From NCBI RefSeq assembly GCF_019083965.1, contig NZ_JAHRCY010000009.1, positions 124,001-188,000 on the forward strand: DNA of 64,000 nucleotides, in the 5' to 3' direction. The translations under genes and the position numbers were made by a program. Position 1 is the first letter of the stretch; each line of letters starts with the position of its first letter. This stretch comes from Catellatospora tritici. GTDB lineage: Bacteria; Actinomycetota; Actinomycetes; Mycobacteriales; Micromonosporaceae. The notes below the pieces were generated by a model, which saw only the letters and a program-made list of their open reading frames with translations, searched no databases and was not told the origin of the DNA. Positions 1 through 8,059 of this stretch are shown here, one piece after another.

Positions 1-28
1 GCGCTCGCGCCACGATGGCAGCGAGCGC
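1..28 (-). terminator. Hairpin downstream of the ABC exporter operon
   Basis: Eight-base arms GCGCTCGC and GCGAGCGC enclose a 12-base loop, about 20 bases past the stop codon of the ABC permease. There is no obvious U-tract, as is usual in high-GC actinomycetes. It is probably the operon terminator, but the window edge prevents seeing more context. Confidence 0.35.
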
Positions 29-47
29 GGCGCGCGGCGCTGAGCGA

Positions 48-1115
48 TCAGGCGTCGTCCCACTTGAACAGCAGCGCGGCGATGCCGGAAACCACCACCG
101 AGAACCCGGCCAGGATGCCGATGGCGGGCAGGGTGGCGGTGAAGCCCTCGCCGCGCACCATCACGTCCTGCATCGAGCTGACCAGGTGCTTGAGGGGCAG
201 CAGGTCGGAGATCTGCTGGAGCCACTTGGGCGCGCCGTCGAGCGGGAAGAAGGCGCCGGACAGGAACGCCATCGGCAGCACGATCAGGTTGGCGATGGCG
301 CTGGCGGCCTCGGACGTCTTGGCGGCGGCCCCGGCGAGCAGGCCGATCGACAGGAACGCGAGTGTTCCGACGACCATGAGCGGGATGAAGGCGTACCACT
401 GATCGGACAGTTGCAGTCCGAACGTCGGCAGCAGCGCGACCCCGATGAAGACACCGGACTGCACCAGCGCGAGCAGTACGCTGACCGACACCCGGGCGCC
501 GATCACCGACGCCAGCGGCACCGGGGACAGTCGCAGCCGCCGCAGGATCTTCTTCTGCCGCCACGACACCAGCGTCAGCGCGGCGCCGAACGTCGCGCCG
601 CTGGCGATCGCCCAGCCCAGCAGGCCCGGGGTCATGTACTGGATCGCCTTGAGCGACTCGTCCTCGACCTGTTTGGTGGTCAGCGTCAGCGCGGGCTGAG
701 TCACCCCGGCGAGGGCGAGGTTGGTCTGCTGCACCAGCGCCTGCATGATGCCGTGCACCGTGGCGGCCTTGACCTGGTCGGCGGCGGAGAAGTGGACGAT
801 GATCTGGTCACCCTGCTGCTCCAGCGCCGCGGCGACGTCACCGTCGCGGACCTGCTGGAGCGCGGCGGCCCGGTCATCCTCGCGGGTCACCGCGAGCACG
901 TCCGACAGCTGCGCCTTCGCGTCGGCGGGCAGGTTGTCCAACGCCGCGACCGACCCGATCTGCACCACGTCGGTCTTCGAAGCGCCCGGCGACTTGAACA
1001 GCGCCCCGAAGATGATCAGGAACATCAGCGGGAAAAGGATGGTGAAGAACAGCGCGGTGCGGTCGCGGAAGAACCCTCGCGCCATCGCCTTGGAGAGACT
1101 GATCAGACCGGTCAT
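48..1115 (-). CDS. ABC-2 type exporter, permease subunit
   Basis: 355 residues with the layout of the ABC-2 permease family (DrrB/YhgE-like): one membrane span at about residues 18-40, an extracytoplasmic domain of about 120 residues, then about five spans between 170 and 352, the last ending in a basic-aromatic tail. The start codon overlaps the stop of the upstream ATPase gene by four bases (ATGA), so the two are translationally coupled and should form one exporter. The family exports drugs, lipids or peptides; nothing here identifies the substrate. Confidence 0.9.
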   Translation of the reverse strand: MTGLISLSKAMARGFFRDRTALFFTILFPLMFLIIFGALFKSPGASKTDVVQIGSVAALDNLPADAKAQLSDVLAVTREDDRAAALQQVRDGDVAAALEQQGDQIIVHFSAADQVKAATVHGIMQALVQQTNLALAGVTQPALTLTTKQVEDESLKAIQYMTPGLLGWAIASGATFGAALTLVSWRQKKILRRLRLSPVPLASVIGARVSVSVLLALVQSGVFIGVALLPTFGLQLSDQWYAFIPLMVVGTLAFLSIGLLAGAAAKTSEAASAIANLIVLPMAFLSGAFFPLDGAPKWLQQISDLLPLKHLVSSMQDVMVRGEGFTATLPAIGILAGFSVVVSGIAALLFKWDDA

Positions 1116-2026
1116 GCCCGGTACTCCCGTCCGGTCAGGTGCAGGAAGACGTCCTCGAGCGTGGCGCCGCGCACCGACAGGCCGCGCAGCGCGTCCTGCT
1201 CGGCCAGAGCGGAGAGCACAGGCGCGGGGGTACGCGTGGCGAAGGTCAGCGACACCCCGTCGTCGTCCACCTCCACGCCGTCGACCAGCCCTCGGGCCGC
1301 GTCCAACGTCATGGTGCCGCTCTCCACGGAGATGCGGGTGGGTGCGTCGAGGTCACGCACCAGCGTGGCGGGCGGACCGGACTCCAGGATCCTGCCGTGG
1401 TCCATGATCGCGACCCGGTCGCACAGCGACTCGGCCTCGTCCAGGTAGTGCGTGGTCAGCACGACGGTGCGGCCCTGGGAGTTGATGTCGCGCAGCACGT
1501 CCCACAGGTTGCGGCGCGCCTGCGGGTCCAGCCCCGCGGTGGGTTCGTCGAGGAAGACCAGGTCCGGCTCGTGCGCCAACGCGCAGGCGATCGACAGCCG
1601 CTGCTGCTGACCGCCGGACAGGTCCTCGTTGCGCTTGCCCGCCATGTCGGACAGGCCGACGTGGTCGAGCCACTCGTCGGCCTTCTTGGCGGAGACGCCG
1701 TACAGCGAGGCGAAGGTGCGGATCTGCTCGCGGGCGGTGAGTCGCTCGAAGAACGCGCTGGCCTGCAACTGCACCCCGATGCGGGGCAGCAGCTTCGGGT
1801 TGCGCGGCCAGGGCTTCTCGCCGAACAGGGTGACCTGCCCGGCATCGGGCTGACGCAGTCCTTCGAGCATCTCCAAGGTGGTGGTCTTACCGGCGCCATT
1901 CGGGCCGAGGATGCCGAAGAACTCCCCTGCCTGGACCTCGAACGACACCCCGTCCACGGCCACGAGTTCCCCGTAGGCCTTGCGCAGGTCGGTGACCTGG
2001 ATCGTCGGTGGCATGCGTTGCACCAT
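1112..2026 (-). CDS. ABC exporter, ATP-binding subunit
   Basis: A 304-residue ATPase of the DrrA/CcmA type that powers the downstream permease. Walker A GPNGAGKT is at residues 41-48, signature LSGGQQQR at 136-143, Walker B LVFLDEP at 156-162, and the switch histidine follows in LTTHYLDEAE. The C-terminal 90 residues form the accessory domain common in this subfamily. The start could also be the second ATG four codons in; neither has a good ribosome site. First gene of a two-gene operon. Confidence 0.92.
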   Translation of the reverse strand: MVQRMPPTIQVTDLRKAYGELVAVDGVSFEVQAGEFFGILGPNGAGKTTTLEMLEGLRQPDAGQVTLFGEKPWPRNPKLLPRIGVQLQASAFFERLTAREQIRTFASLYGVSAKKADEWLDHVGLSDMAGKRNEDLSGGQQQRLSIACALAHEPDLVFLDEPTAGLDPQARRNLWDVLRDINSQGRTVVLTTHYLDEAESLCDRVAIMDHGRILESGPPATLVRDLDAPTRISVESGTMTLDAARGLVDGVEVDDDGVSLTFATRTPAPVLSALAEQDALRGLSVRGATLEDVFLHLTGREYRA

Positions 2027-2067
2027 ACCGGCTTCGCGCCATAACGATCATCCCATCTGGACGGTAC

Positions 2068-2310
2068 CTATCCGGCGAACCGGGCAAGTAGTTGTTCTTC
2101 GGCCGCCTGCACCGCCTCAGCATCGGCCGGATTCGGCACCTTCGTGCTCGCCCCGGTGACCGTGTACCACTCCTCGGCGCCCTGATACTGCACCCGCAGC
2201 GTGACCCGTCCGTCGGCGGCCACCTGCGGTTCCAGGGTCAGGTCCCCGGTGATGGTCCCGACCTCGTCTGTCATCACCCCGCCCGGCGGGGCGGTCACGT
2301 TCGTCACCAT
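2068..2310 (-). CDS. Small hypothetical protein
   Basis: An 80-residue acidic protein, not recognised. The reading frame stays open further upstream, but that part is arginine/serine-rich and antisense to the small membrane-protein gene, so I start at the ATG giving MVTNVTAPPGG. An internal ATG 12 codons later, preceded by a GGCGGGG stretch, is an alternative. Predicted mostly beta strand followed by a C-terminal helix (DAEAVQAAEEQLLARF). It sits between the ABC operon and a divergent small membrane protein. Confidence 0.55.
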   Translation of the reverse strand: MVTNVTAPPGGVMTDEVGTITGDLTLEPQVAADGRVTLRVQYQGAEEWYTVTGASTKVPNPADAEAVQAAEEQLLARFAG

Positions 2311-2392
2311 GAAGATCACATACCCGACTCCGGCCCGCCCAATCCTTGCCGCACCCGGATATCGTGCTGGCACCCCAGCAGAGGAAGCGCCC

Positions 2393-2623
2393 GTGGACAG
2401 CGACGAGACCGACCCCGACGCACCGGAGACCCCCACCGAACGCCTACGTGAACGGCTCGGCTGCGCGGCTCTGGTGGTGATGGCCGTCGCGGGTGTGTTG
2501 GCCTGGTGCGACGTGTGGTCGTGGCAGACGGCCCGCATGATCTATTGGCCCGGCATGGGGGCGCTGCTGCTGTGGGATCTGTCGAGATACGTGTGGCGGA
2601 CCCTGACCAGGTACCACCGCTAG
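2393..2623 (+). CDS. Small membrane protein, hypothetical
   Basis: A 76-residue protein starting at a GTG preceded by AGAGGAAG. The first 20 residues are acidic and rich in Pro/Thr. Two hydrophobic segments follow (about 27-42 and 48-62, Trp-rich), then a basic tail. Its stop overlaps the convergent LigD-polymerase stop by four bases. No family recognised; the start choice rests on the ribosome site and on the low complexity of the upstream frame. Confidence 0.55.
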   Translation: MDSDETDPDAPETPTERLRERLGCAALVVMAVAGVLAWCDVWSWQTARMIYWPGMGALLLWDLSRYVWRTLTRYHR

Positions 2624-3597
2624 TCGGACTGCTCCCGGCGGGCCTTGGCACGGCGTTTTCCCTCGTGCATCGCCTGGACCCGGGCGATCGGAATGGTGTG
2701 GCCTTCCGCGATCAGATCCTCGGGCAGCGCCTGCGGGGCGGGCATCGACCCGGCCCAGCGGTCGACCCCGCCGAGCAGGTCGGGCACGGTGCGAATGGTG
2801 AAGTCGGCGGGAGTGACCGAGGCCAGGTCGGCCCAGCCGACCGGATACGACACCGGCACCCCGGGACGCAGGCGCGGGCTGTACACCGAGACGACCGTGC
2901 CGCCGCCCGCCCGGGTCGAGTCGAGGAACACCCGCTCGCCCCGGTCGGCTTTGATGAACGCGGTGGTGGCCAGCGCGGGGTCGAGCCGTTCGGCGCGGGC
3001 GGCGATCGCCCGGGTGGCGGCCGCAACGTCGTCGGTGCCGAGCTTGCCGTCCAGCGGCACGAACACGTGCGCGCCCTTGGCGCCGCTGGTCTTGACCGCG
3101 CCGTCCAGGCCCGCCTCCGTCAGCACCTGGCGCACCAGCAGCGCCGCCTGGGCAGCCGCGGCGAATCCGTCGGCCGCGTGCTCATGGACGTCCGGCGGGT
3201 CGAGGTCCAGCACGAGGTGTGTCGGGTGGGTGAAGTCGCCGGCGAGCACCAGCGTCGGGTGATACTCGATGGCTCGTTGGTTGGCGAACCACAGCAGGGT
3301 GCGGCGGTCGTCGCACAGGGCGTAGTTCACCTCGCGGTGCGACGTCTCGGCCCACAGCGCCACCGACTCCACCCAGTCCGGGGTGTACTTCGGCAGGTTC
3401 TTCTGCATGAACGGCGGCTGGTCGCGCAGCATCCGCACCACCGACAGCGGTCGGCCCCGCAGCGCCGGCAGCATCATCGGGTGTACGGCGTCCAGATAGT
3501 CGACCAGATCCCGCTTGGTCGCGTCGGCCCCGTCGAACAGGGGCTGATCGAGGTTGGTCAGCGACACCCCGTCGCGTGTCTCACCCGCTGTCGCCAC
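2620..3597 (-). CDS. LigD-type DNA primase/polymerase, stand-alone
   Basis: 325 residues matching the polymerase domain of bacterial non-homologous end-joining LigD (archaeo-eukaryotic primase superfamily). The metal-binding LDLDP motif is at about residues 130-134; KTSGAKGAH with its conserved histidine is near 169-177; then the conserved segment DSTRAGGGTVVSVYSPR. In this family the domain adds ribonucleotides or nucleotides at double-strand breaks together with Ku. No ligase, nuclease or Ku gene is adjacent, so it is one of the split, monofunctional forms. Start is GTG with GGGAGG nine bases upstream; the frame is open much further upstream, but that part is low-complexity. Confidence 0.9.
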   Translation of the reverse strand: MATAGETRDGVSLTNLDQPLFDGADATKRDLVDYLDAVHPMMLPALRGRPLSVVRMLRDQPPFMQKNLPKYTPDWVESVALWAETSHREVNYALCDDRRTLLWFANQRAIEYHPTLVLAGDFTHPTHLVLDLDPPDVHEHAADGFAAAAQAALLVRQVLTEAGLDGAVKTSGAKGAHVFVPLDGKLGTDDVAAATRAIAARAERLDPALATTAFIKADRGERVFLDSTRAGGGTVVSVYSPRLRPGVPVSYPVGWADLASVTPADFTIRTVPDLLGGVDRWAGSMPAPQALPEDLIAEGHTIPIARVQAMHEGKRRAKARREQSD

Positions 3598-3722
3598 GTG
3601 ATCACCCTCCCCCGCCGTACCGGATTCGTCAATGCCGCACATCCACCAATACCGCCACCACCGGCCGTCGCGGGCCACAACCCGGAATTGCCCCGCACCA
3701 CCAGAAGCCTCATGATCACCAG

Positions 3723-4292
3723 ATGGACTGGTTCGAGCATCCGCCCCGGCGCGTGTTCCACACCCTGCTCGCGGCCGTGCTGCTGTGGCTGCTGTGGGTG
3801 GCCAGCGGGCCCGGTGTGCTGACCCTGCGAATCGGCGGCGCGGTGCTGACGGTCGCGCTGTTCGGCCTGGTCTGGCTGGTACGCGTGGGCTGGTCCGCGG
3901 TCCGGCGGCGGCGCTGGTCGTGGTGGTACCCCGTCGCGCCGCTGCTGGTCGCGGCAACGGCCGTCGCGCTTGCCACCGGCGCTCCGCTGCAGTCCCGCTG
4001 GGCGCTCAGCAGCGACGCGTTCGACCGGCTGGTCATCGCGCTGCCCGTCGGAGCGGACTGGACCCCGTTCGACGTCCCGACGACCGTCGGCGCATACCGC
4101 ATCGATCGCGCCTACCGGGTGCCCGGTGGCGCGGTCTTCGAGGAGGCGAACGGTTCCGGCGTGGTCGACGACGCGGGCTTCGCGTATCTGCCCGGCGGCC
4201 CAACCGCCGCTCTCAGGCGCGGTGGGCCGTACGAAGGCCTGATCTTCCGTCATCTCCGCGGCCCCTGGTACACCTGGACCGCGAGCTGGTGA
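3723..4292 (+). CDS. Membrane protein with extracytoplasmic C-terminal domain
   Basis: 189 residues: three hydrophobic segments (about 10-28, 33-55 and 68-86) followed by about 100 soluble residues containing aromatic and glycine-rich motifs such as VGAYRIDRAYRVPGG. No known domain recognised. It is divergent from the LigD-pol gene, with 125 bases between starts, so the two may share a control region. No strong ribosome site precedes the ATG. The following 270 bases carry a repeat cluster. Confidence 0.65.
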   Translation: MDWFEHPPRRVFHTLLAAVLLWLLWVASGPGVLTLRIGGAVLTVALFGLVWLVRVGWSAVRRRRWSWWYPVAPLLVAATAVALATGAPLQSRWALSSDAFDRLVIALPVGADWTPFDVPTTVGAYRIDRAYRVPGGAVFEEANGSGVVDDAGFAYLPGGPTAALRRGGPYEGLIFRHLRGPWYTWTASW

Positions 4293-4360
4293 TCGCGCTT
4301 GGTTGATCGACGGCCGGTGGACACCGAGCTGTCCTCGGTCGATACCCACATCGATTGCCT

Positions 4361-4468
4361 TTGCTCTGCACCCATTGGCTTGCTCTGCACCCATTGGCTT
4401 GCTCTGCACCCATCGGCGCGACACGACGCGTCCGCGGGTGCAGAGCAAGGCTTCAGGTGCAGAGCAAA
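4361..4468. repeat. TTGCTCTGCACC repeat cluster, direct and inverted
   Basis: Three tandem 19-base units (TTGCTCTGCACCCATTGGC, the third with C for T) start at 4361, 4380 and 4399. Two inverted copies of the core, GGTGCAGAGCAA, lie at about 4437 and 4456. The transcript could fold into alternative hairpins. It lies between two convergent genes, so a termination or processing role is possible. It may equally be a degenerate mobile palindromic element. Confidence 0.8.
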
Positions 4469-4563
4469 GGGCTTCGGGAGGTCACTGCCACCCGAGCGGG
4501 GCCGGGGAGTCGATCAGTCCGGCGCGAGCGGGCCGGGAGGTGCCCGCCCGCGCCGGACTCGTG

Positions 4564-5358
4564 TCAGCCCGCCGCCGAGCGGAACACCGGCAGGTATCCG
4601 CTCGAATGGCCCTTGCTGGTCGGGTGGTACGAGATGCTGAGGCTGGCGAAGTTCAGCGCGTGCAGCCACTTGTCCCCGCTGCACAGCTGGTGTCCGACGA
4701 AGATCGAGCGGACGTCGGCGAACACGAACCCGTGCGCCTGGGCGGCGGACCGGATGATGTCGTCGATGAGGTTGATGCCCTCATCGATCTTCGCGTGCGA
4801 GGTGGCGCTGAGCCCGACACAGGTGGTGCCAAGCTGGTAGAAGACCGGGTAGTCGAGGACGACGACGCGCGCGTTGGGCGCCTTGGACCGGATGCCGTTG
4901 TACACGTTGTTCAACAGACCGGTGAGGCTGGAGCGAGCCTTGTCCTCGGCCGCCTGGACCGCGGCGACGCACTGGGTGGTGCCCTGCAGCGCGCAGGTCG
5001 ACATGATGTTGCTGAAACCCATGTCGTTGCCGCCGATGGAGATGCTGACCAACGTGGTGCTGCTGCTCAGCGCGGACAGCTGGGAGTTGATGACTGTCGT
5101 GGTGGTCGCCCCGGAACAGGCGACCGACGTGTACGAGGCGGGGGCGTTGGCGGCGGCCCACAGCGCGGGGTACGCGTTGGGGCTGCGCTGGCAGGTGCCG
5201 CTCTCGGAGCCGGCTCCCACTCCCGAGGAGTAGGAGTCGCCGAGAGCGACATATTGGACAGTTGACGCAGCCTGTGCGGGTGTGGCTGCGAGGGTGACCG
5301 TCACGGCGAATGCGGTGGCGAATCCCACCGCGAGGGTCACGAGACGCGATCGGCGCAA
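4564..5358 (-). CDS. Secreted SGNH/GDSL esterase
   Basis: 264 residues. The TTG start is chosen because CCGGAGGACGAC precedes it and a signal peptide follows directly (basic n-region, hydrophobic core, cleavage near AQAAS at about 31). Catalytic Ser lies in GDSYSSG (40-46), the oxyanion block in SISIGGND (106-112), and the C-terminal His in SYHPTSKGH (about residue 245). Overall it closely resembles the Streptomyces extracellular lipases of this family, including paired cysteines. It hydrolyses esters outside the cell; natural substrate unknown. Confidence 0.92.
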   Translation of the reverse strand: MRRSRLVTLAVGFATAFAVTVTLAATPAQAASTVQYVALGDSYSSGVGAGSESGTCQRSPNAYPALWAAANAPASYTSVACSGATTTTVINSQLSALSSSTTLVSISIGGNDMGFSNIMSTCALQGTTQCVAAVQAAEDKARSSLTGLLNNVYNGIRSKAPNARVVVLDYPVFYQLGTTCVGLSATSHAKIDEGINLIDDIIRSAAQAHGFVFADVRSIFVGHQLCSGDKWLHALNFASLSISYHPTSKGHSSGYLPVFRSAAG

Positions 5359-5511
5359 GTCGTCCTCCGGGCTAGGGGGTCGATCGTGCACGTATAGATA
5401 CCAGCTTCTATGCCGGGTGGGAATACCTCGTATCGCAAGGCGTGCAAGAACTTTCAGCGATCTTGGCGTGACCGGGCGTGATTGATCGAGGTCGCGGATG
5501 GACACCGCTGG

Positions 5512-6276
5512 TCAACGGGATGGAAATCGGATGGTAGCGATGACGAAATCCAGAAACTCCTGGATCTTCACCGGGTCGCCGTCGTCCCCGGCCGCCCGGT
5601 CGCGCAGGTGACTGCCCAGCGCCTCGTCGATCACCGGGGCGAACCGCGGGAAGCGGTCCCGGGCCCAGGCACCGGCCTGCGGCTTCGCGGTCCAGGAGGC
5701 CAGCGCGTGGTAGCGCAGCGCGCGGCACGCGTTGAGCACGCTGTTGTCGCCCAGTTCCGCGCCGCTGTCGCGGTGCGCCTCGATCGAGGTGACGACGACC
5801 GGCAGCAGCCGCTCGTACGGCACGCGGGTCGACAGTTCTCCGAAAGGGCGCCCGAAGGAGTAGTACGGCAGCCGCTGGTGTACGACGTCGCGGTCGATGG
5901 GATACCAGAACCCGGGCCTCCCCTGCGGCCCCACCTCGACCAGGCGCGGCAGCTCGCGGCCGGTGTTGAAGTTGAGCGCGAACCCGTCCTCGATCGTGAG
6001 TCCGGCGAGCACGGTCCGGTCGTAGAGCACGAACTCCAGCCCGGTCGCCGGGCACGGCAGCTCGTCGTGGTCCAGGTACTCGATGACCTCGTCGATCTCT
6101 TCCGCGTTCGGCCCGTCCGCCACCGCGATGATGTCGAAGTCGCTGCGGCCGGGCCGGTATCCGTCCAGCGCCAGCGACCCGGTCGCGTAGAACCCGACCA
6201 GATTCCGACGGAACACCTCGCGCAGCCGACGCCCGACCTGGTTCAGGTAGTTGATCTCCGCCGCAGGCAGGTCCAT
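5512..6276 (-). CDS. AadA-like nucleotidyltransferase
   Basis: 254 residues. The N-terminal nucleotidyltransferase fold carries the GS-x(n)-DxD motif (G33-S34 and SDFD at 45-48), with a second acidic residue later (GLEFVLYD). The C-terminal helical part resembles the domain found in ANT(3'')/AadA aminoglycoside adenylyltransferases. Members include resistance enzymes and many of unknown substrate. Drug resistance is therefore only a possibility. Single gene; the intergenic space upstream carries a palindromic repeat. Confidence 0.8.
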   Translation of the reverse strand: MDLPAAEINYLNQVGRRLREVFRRNLVGFYATGSLALDGYRPGRSDFDIIAVADGPNAEEIDEVIEYLDHDELPCPATGLEFVLYDRTVLAGLTIEDGFALNFNTGRELPRLVEVGPQGRPGFWYPIDRDVVHQRLPYYSFGRPFGELSTRVPYERLLPVVVTSIEAHRDSGAELGDNSVLNACRALRYHALASWTAKPQAGAWARDRFPRFAPVIDEALGSHLRDRAAGDDGDPVKIQEFLDFVIATIRFPSR

Positions 6277-6327
6277 TGCGCACCATCCCCTGTGCTCCGC
6301 CCGCCGCCGGGGGTCGGCGGCCGCACC

Positions 6328-6377
6328 TTCGGGGAAACTGCGGCCATCGCGGCGCGGATACGTGCAGTTTCCCCGAA
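6328..6377. repeat. TTTCCCCGAAA palindromic element, copy 1
   Basis: Perfect 14-base arms TTCGGGGAAACTGC and GCAGTTTCCCCGAA enclose a 22-base loop. A second copy in this window (37224-37291) shares the arms and part of the loop, so this is a dispersed element rather than a gene-specific terminator. It lies between the DUF305 lipoprotein stop and the nucleotidyltransferase start. Confidence 0.8.
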
Positions 6378-6415
6378 AGCGCGACCCGTGGCGTGGTGCG
6401 ACACGGGGACGCGGG

Positions 6416-7015
6416 TCAGGCGACCATGCCGAGCATCATGGTGATCTCGGACGACCGGGTCTGGTCGACGCGGGTGGCCAGTTCCAGGGCGCCGGAATGG
6501 ATGCCGCCGCCCAGTTCCATCCGCGCGTACTCGACCGCCTGGTGCTGGTGGCCGAGGAGCAGGTTGAGGAACGTCTTGTCGAAGTCGGCCGCGGCGGCAT
6601 CGCGCAGCGCCTCGATCTCCTTCGGACCGGTGGCGGGCAGCCCGCCGTGCCCCTCGTGCAGATGCGGGTCGGCGGCGGGCGACGGCGACTGCTTCCAGGT
6701 CGACAGCCAGTCGCGCATGGTCCTGGCCTCGTCCGCTTGGGTTACCGCGATGGCGGCGGCAAGTTCGCGCACCTTCTGGTCGGCGCTGCGGCTCTTCGCC
6801 AACTCGAGCAGTTCGGCGGCGGGGCCGTACTGGGCGACCATCATCTGCAGGAACATCACGTCGGTGTCGTTGAACGCCCCCGAGGGCGAGATCGGTGGCG
6901 GCGGCGAGCCGAGCGGCGACGCGGCAGGCGGCTGCGCCGCCGGGGTCGCTCCGTCGGTGCTCCCGCATCCGGCCAGTACGAGTACGGCGGCGGCCAGCGC
7001 GACGATGCGCTTCAT
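6416..7015 (-). CDS. DUF305 lipoprotein
   Basis: 199 residues, exported and lipid-anchored: basic start MKR, hydrophobic core and a lipobox ending at C17. A Pro/Ser/Ala-rich linker (20-46) leads into the helical DUF305 domain, recognisable by the repeated MxxMVAQY and LGHQHQAVEYA motifs with conserved histidines and methionines. The family is often found near copper and redox genes; metal binding is likely but unproven. Start is preceded by GAGGAG. It lies 71 bases downstream of the LPMO gene on the same strand and may be co-transcribed with it. Confidence 0.88.
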   Translation of the reverse strand: MKRIVALAAAVLVLAGCGSTDGATPAAQPPAASPLGSPPPPISPSGAFNDTDVMFLQMMVAQYGPAAELLELAKSRSADQKVRELAAAIAVTQADEARTMRDWLSTWKQSPSPAADPHLHEGHGGLPATGPKEIEALRDAAAADFDKTFLNLLLGHQHQAVEYARMELGGGIHSGALELATRVDQTRSSEITMMLGMVA

Positions 7016-7086
7016 GGTTCTCCTCGGGGGTACGGTGCCGGGTCCGCCGCCCTGGCGGGGGCGACGGACCCGGTGGTCGGATGGGA

Positions 7087-7833
7087 CTAGATGCGCTGCC
7101 AGAGCGCGGGCGTGTTCGGCGGCTCCCAGCCGGCGAGTGCCGTGTGCGCCTGCAGGCACCGGTAGCTCAGACCGGCGTAGGTGACCGTCGCGCCCACCGG
7201 GTAGTACGTGCCGGCGGACCAGCTCGTACCCGAGGGCGGGTTCGGGCTGGACGACGGCTGCGGGGACGGCGTCGGGTTGGTCGGCGGAGTCGGGCTGGGC
7301 GTCGGGTTGCCGCCGCCACCGCCGCCTACCTGCAGGTCCACGCAGGAGTAGAAGGCGTTGCCGGTGTCGTAGACGTTCCAGCGCGCCAGCACGGTGATCC
7401 GGCCGGTGCGCCCGCCGAGGCTGATGTTGTGCGACACGGTCGCGCCGGGGGTGGCGCCGTTGTCGTTGACGACCCCGATCCGGGTGCTCCCGACGAAGTA
7501 CTCCCAGGTGCTGGTCCGGTGGCGGGCGGTGAGCACCCAGTTGAAAGTGACGTTGTTGCCCACCGACGTGGTCGGCCACGGCCGCGAGTTGTCGTTCAGG
7601 ATCGCGAACCGGCTGCCGCCGCCGTTGCACTGCATCGAGCCCTTGGGGGCCTCGACGCTCTGCGGCTCCCAGACGATGTCGCCACAGTCGAACGACGTCT
7701 TGTGCTGGGCGCAGTTGGCCTGCCGGCTGGGCGGCGACGAGATGTACCCGTGGGCGTCGGCAGGTACGCCGACCAGCAGGGATGCCGCGACCGCGAGGAT
7801 CGACAGCACCGGTACGGCGAGACGTTTACGCAT
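7087..7833 (-). CDS. Lytic polysaccharide monooxygenase (AA10) with chitin-binding module
   Basis: 248 residues. Signal peptide cleavage after ADA exposes His28 as the N-terminus of the mature protein (HGYISSPPSRQ), the hallmark of the copper histidine brace. The second brace histidine is probably H105 in TARHRTSTWEYF. A Gly/Pro/Thr/Ser linker (about 166-205) leads to a CBM5/12-like module (Trp/Tyr-rich, 206-248). AA10 enzymes oxidatively cleave chitin or cellulose; the module favours chitin. The neighbouring DUF305 lipoprotein, possibly copper-related, fits a copper enzyme. Confidence 0.95.
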   Translation of the reverse strand: MRKRLAVPVLSILAVAASLLVGVPADAHGYISSPPSRQANCAQHKTSFDCGDIVWEPQSVEAPKGSMQCNGGGSRFAILNDNSRPWPTTSVGNNVTFNWVLTARHRTSTWEYFVGSTRIGVVNDNGATPGATVSHNISLGGRTGRITVLARWNVYDTGNAFYSCVDLQVGGGGGGNPTPSPTPPTNPTPSPQPSSSPNPPSGTSWSAGTYYPVGATVTYAGLSYRCLQAHTALAGWEPPNTPALWQRI

Positions 7834-8059
7834 GGCTCCTCCTCACTTGGTTGGAGAGGTTCGCGCCGGTCGCCGGGGTGGGAAGCCATCGACGCTGGTT
7901 CATAGAAATGTAAAGTCAAGATTCCTAACAGTAAATACTCCTTACCATGCCGATTCAATTTGGCACGTTCTGGACCGAGCCGGAGCTCGGGTTAACCCCA
8001 CCCCGGTTCGCCTGCTGGCCGCATGGGCGCCGACCTGGCCGGGCTCTACCGTTTCGACC
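7834..8059. promoter_or_regulatory. Divergent control region, LPMO and sensor kinase genes
   Basis: 226 bases with a distinctly AT-rich core (about 7900-7975) between two divergent genes. On the minus strand TTGACT followed by ATTTCTATG-type sequence lies about 60-90 bases before the LPMO start and could hold a promoter. No DasR-like palindrome was seen. The AT-rich block is the only support, so exact boxes are uncertain. Confidence 0.4.

Noticed and set aside
4361..4468. Repeat cluster as a CRISPR array
   Set aside because: Units are 19 bases, directly adjacent with no spacers, and two copies are inverted. No cas genes.
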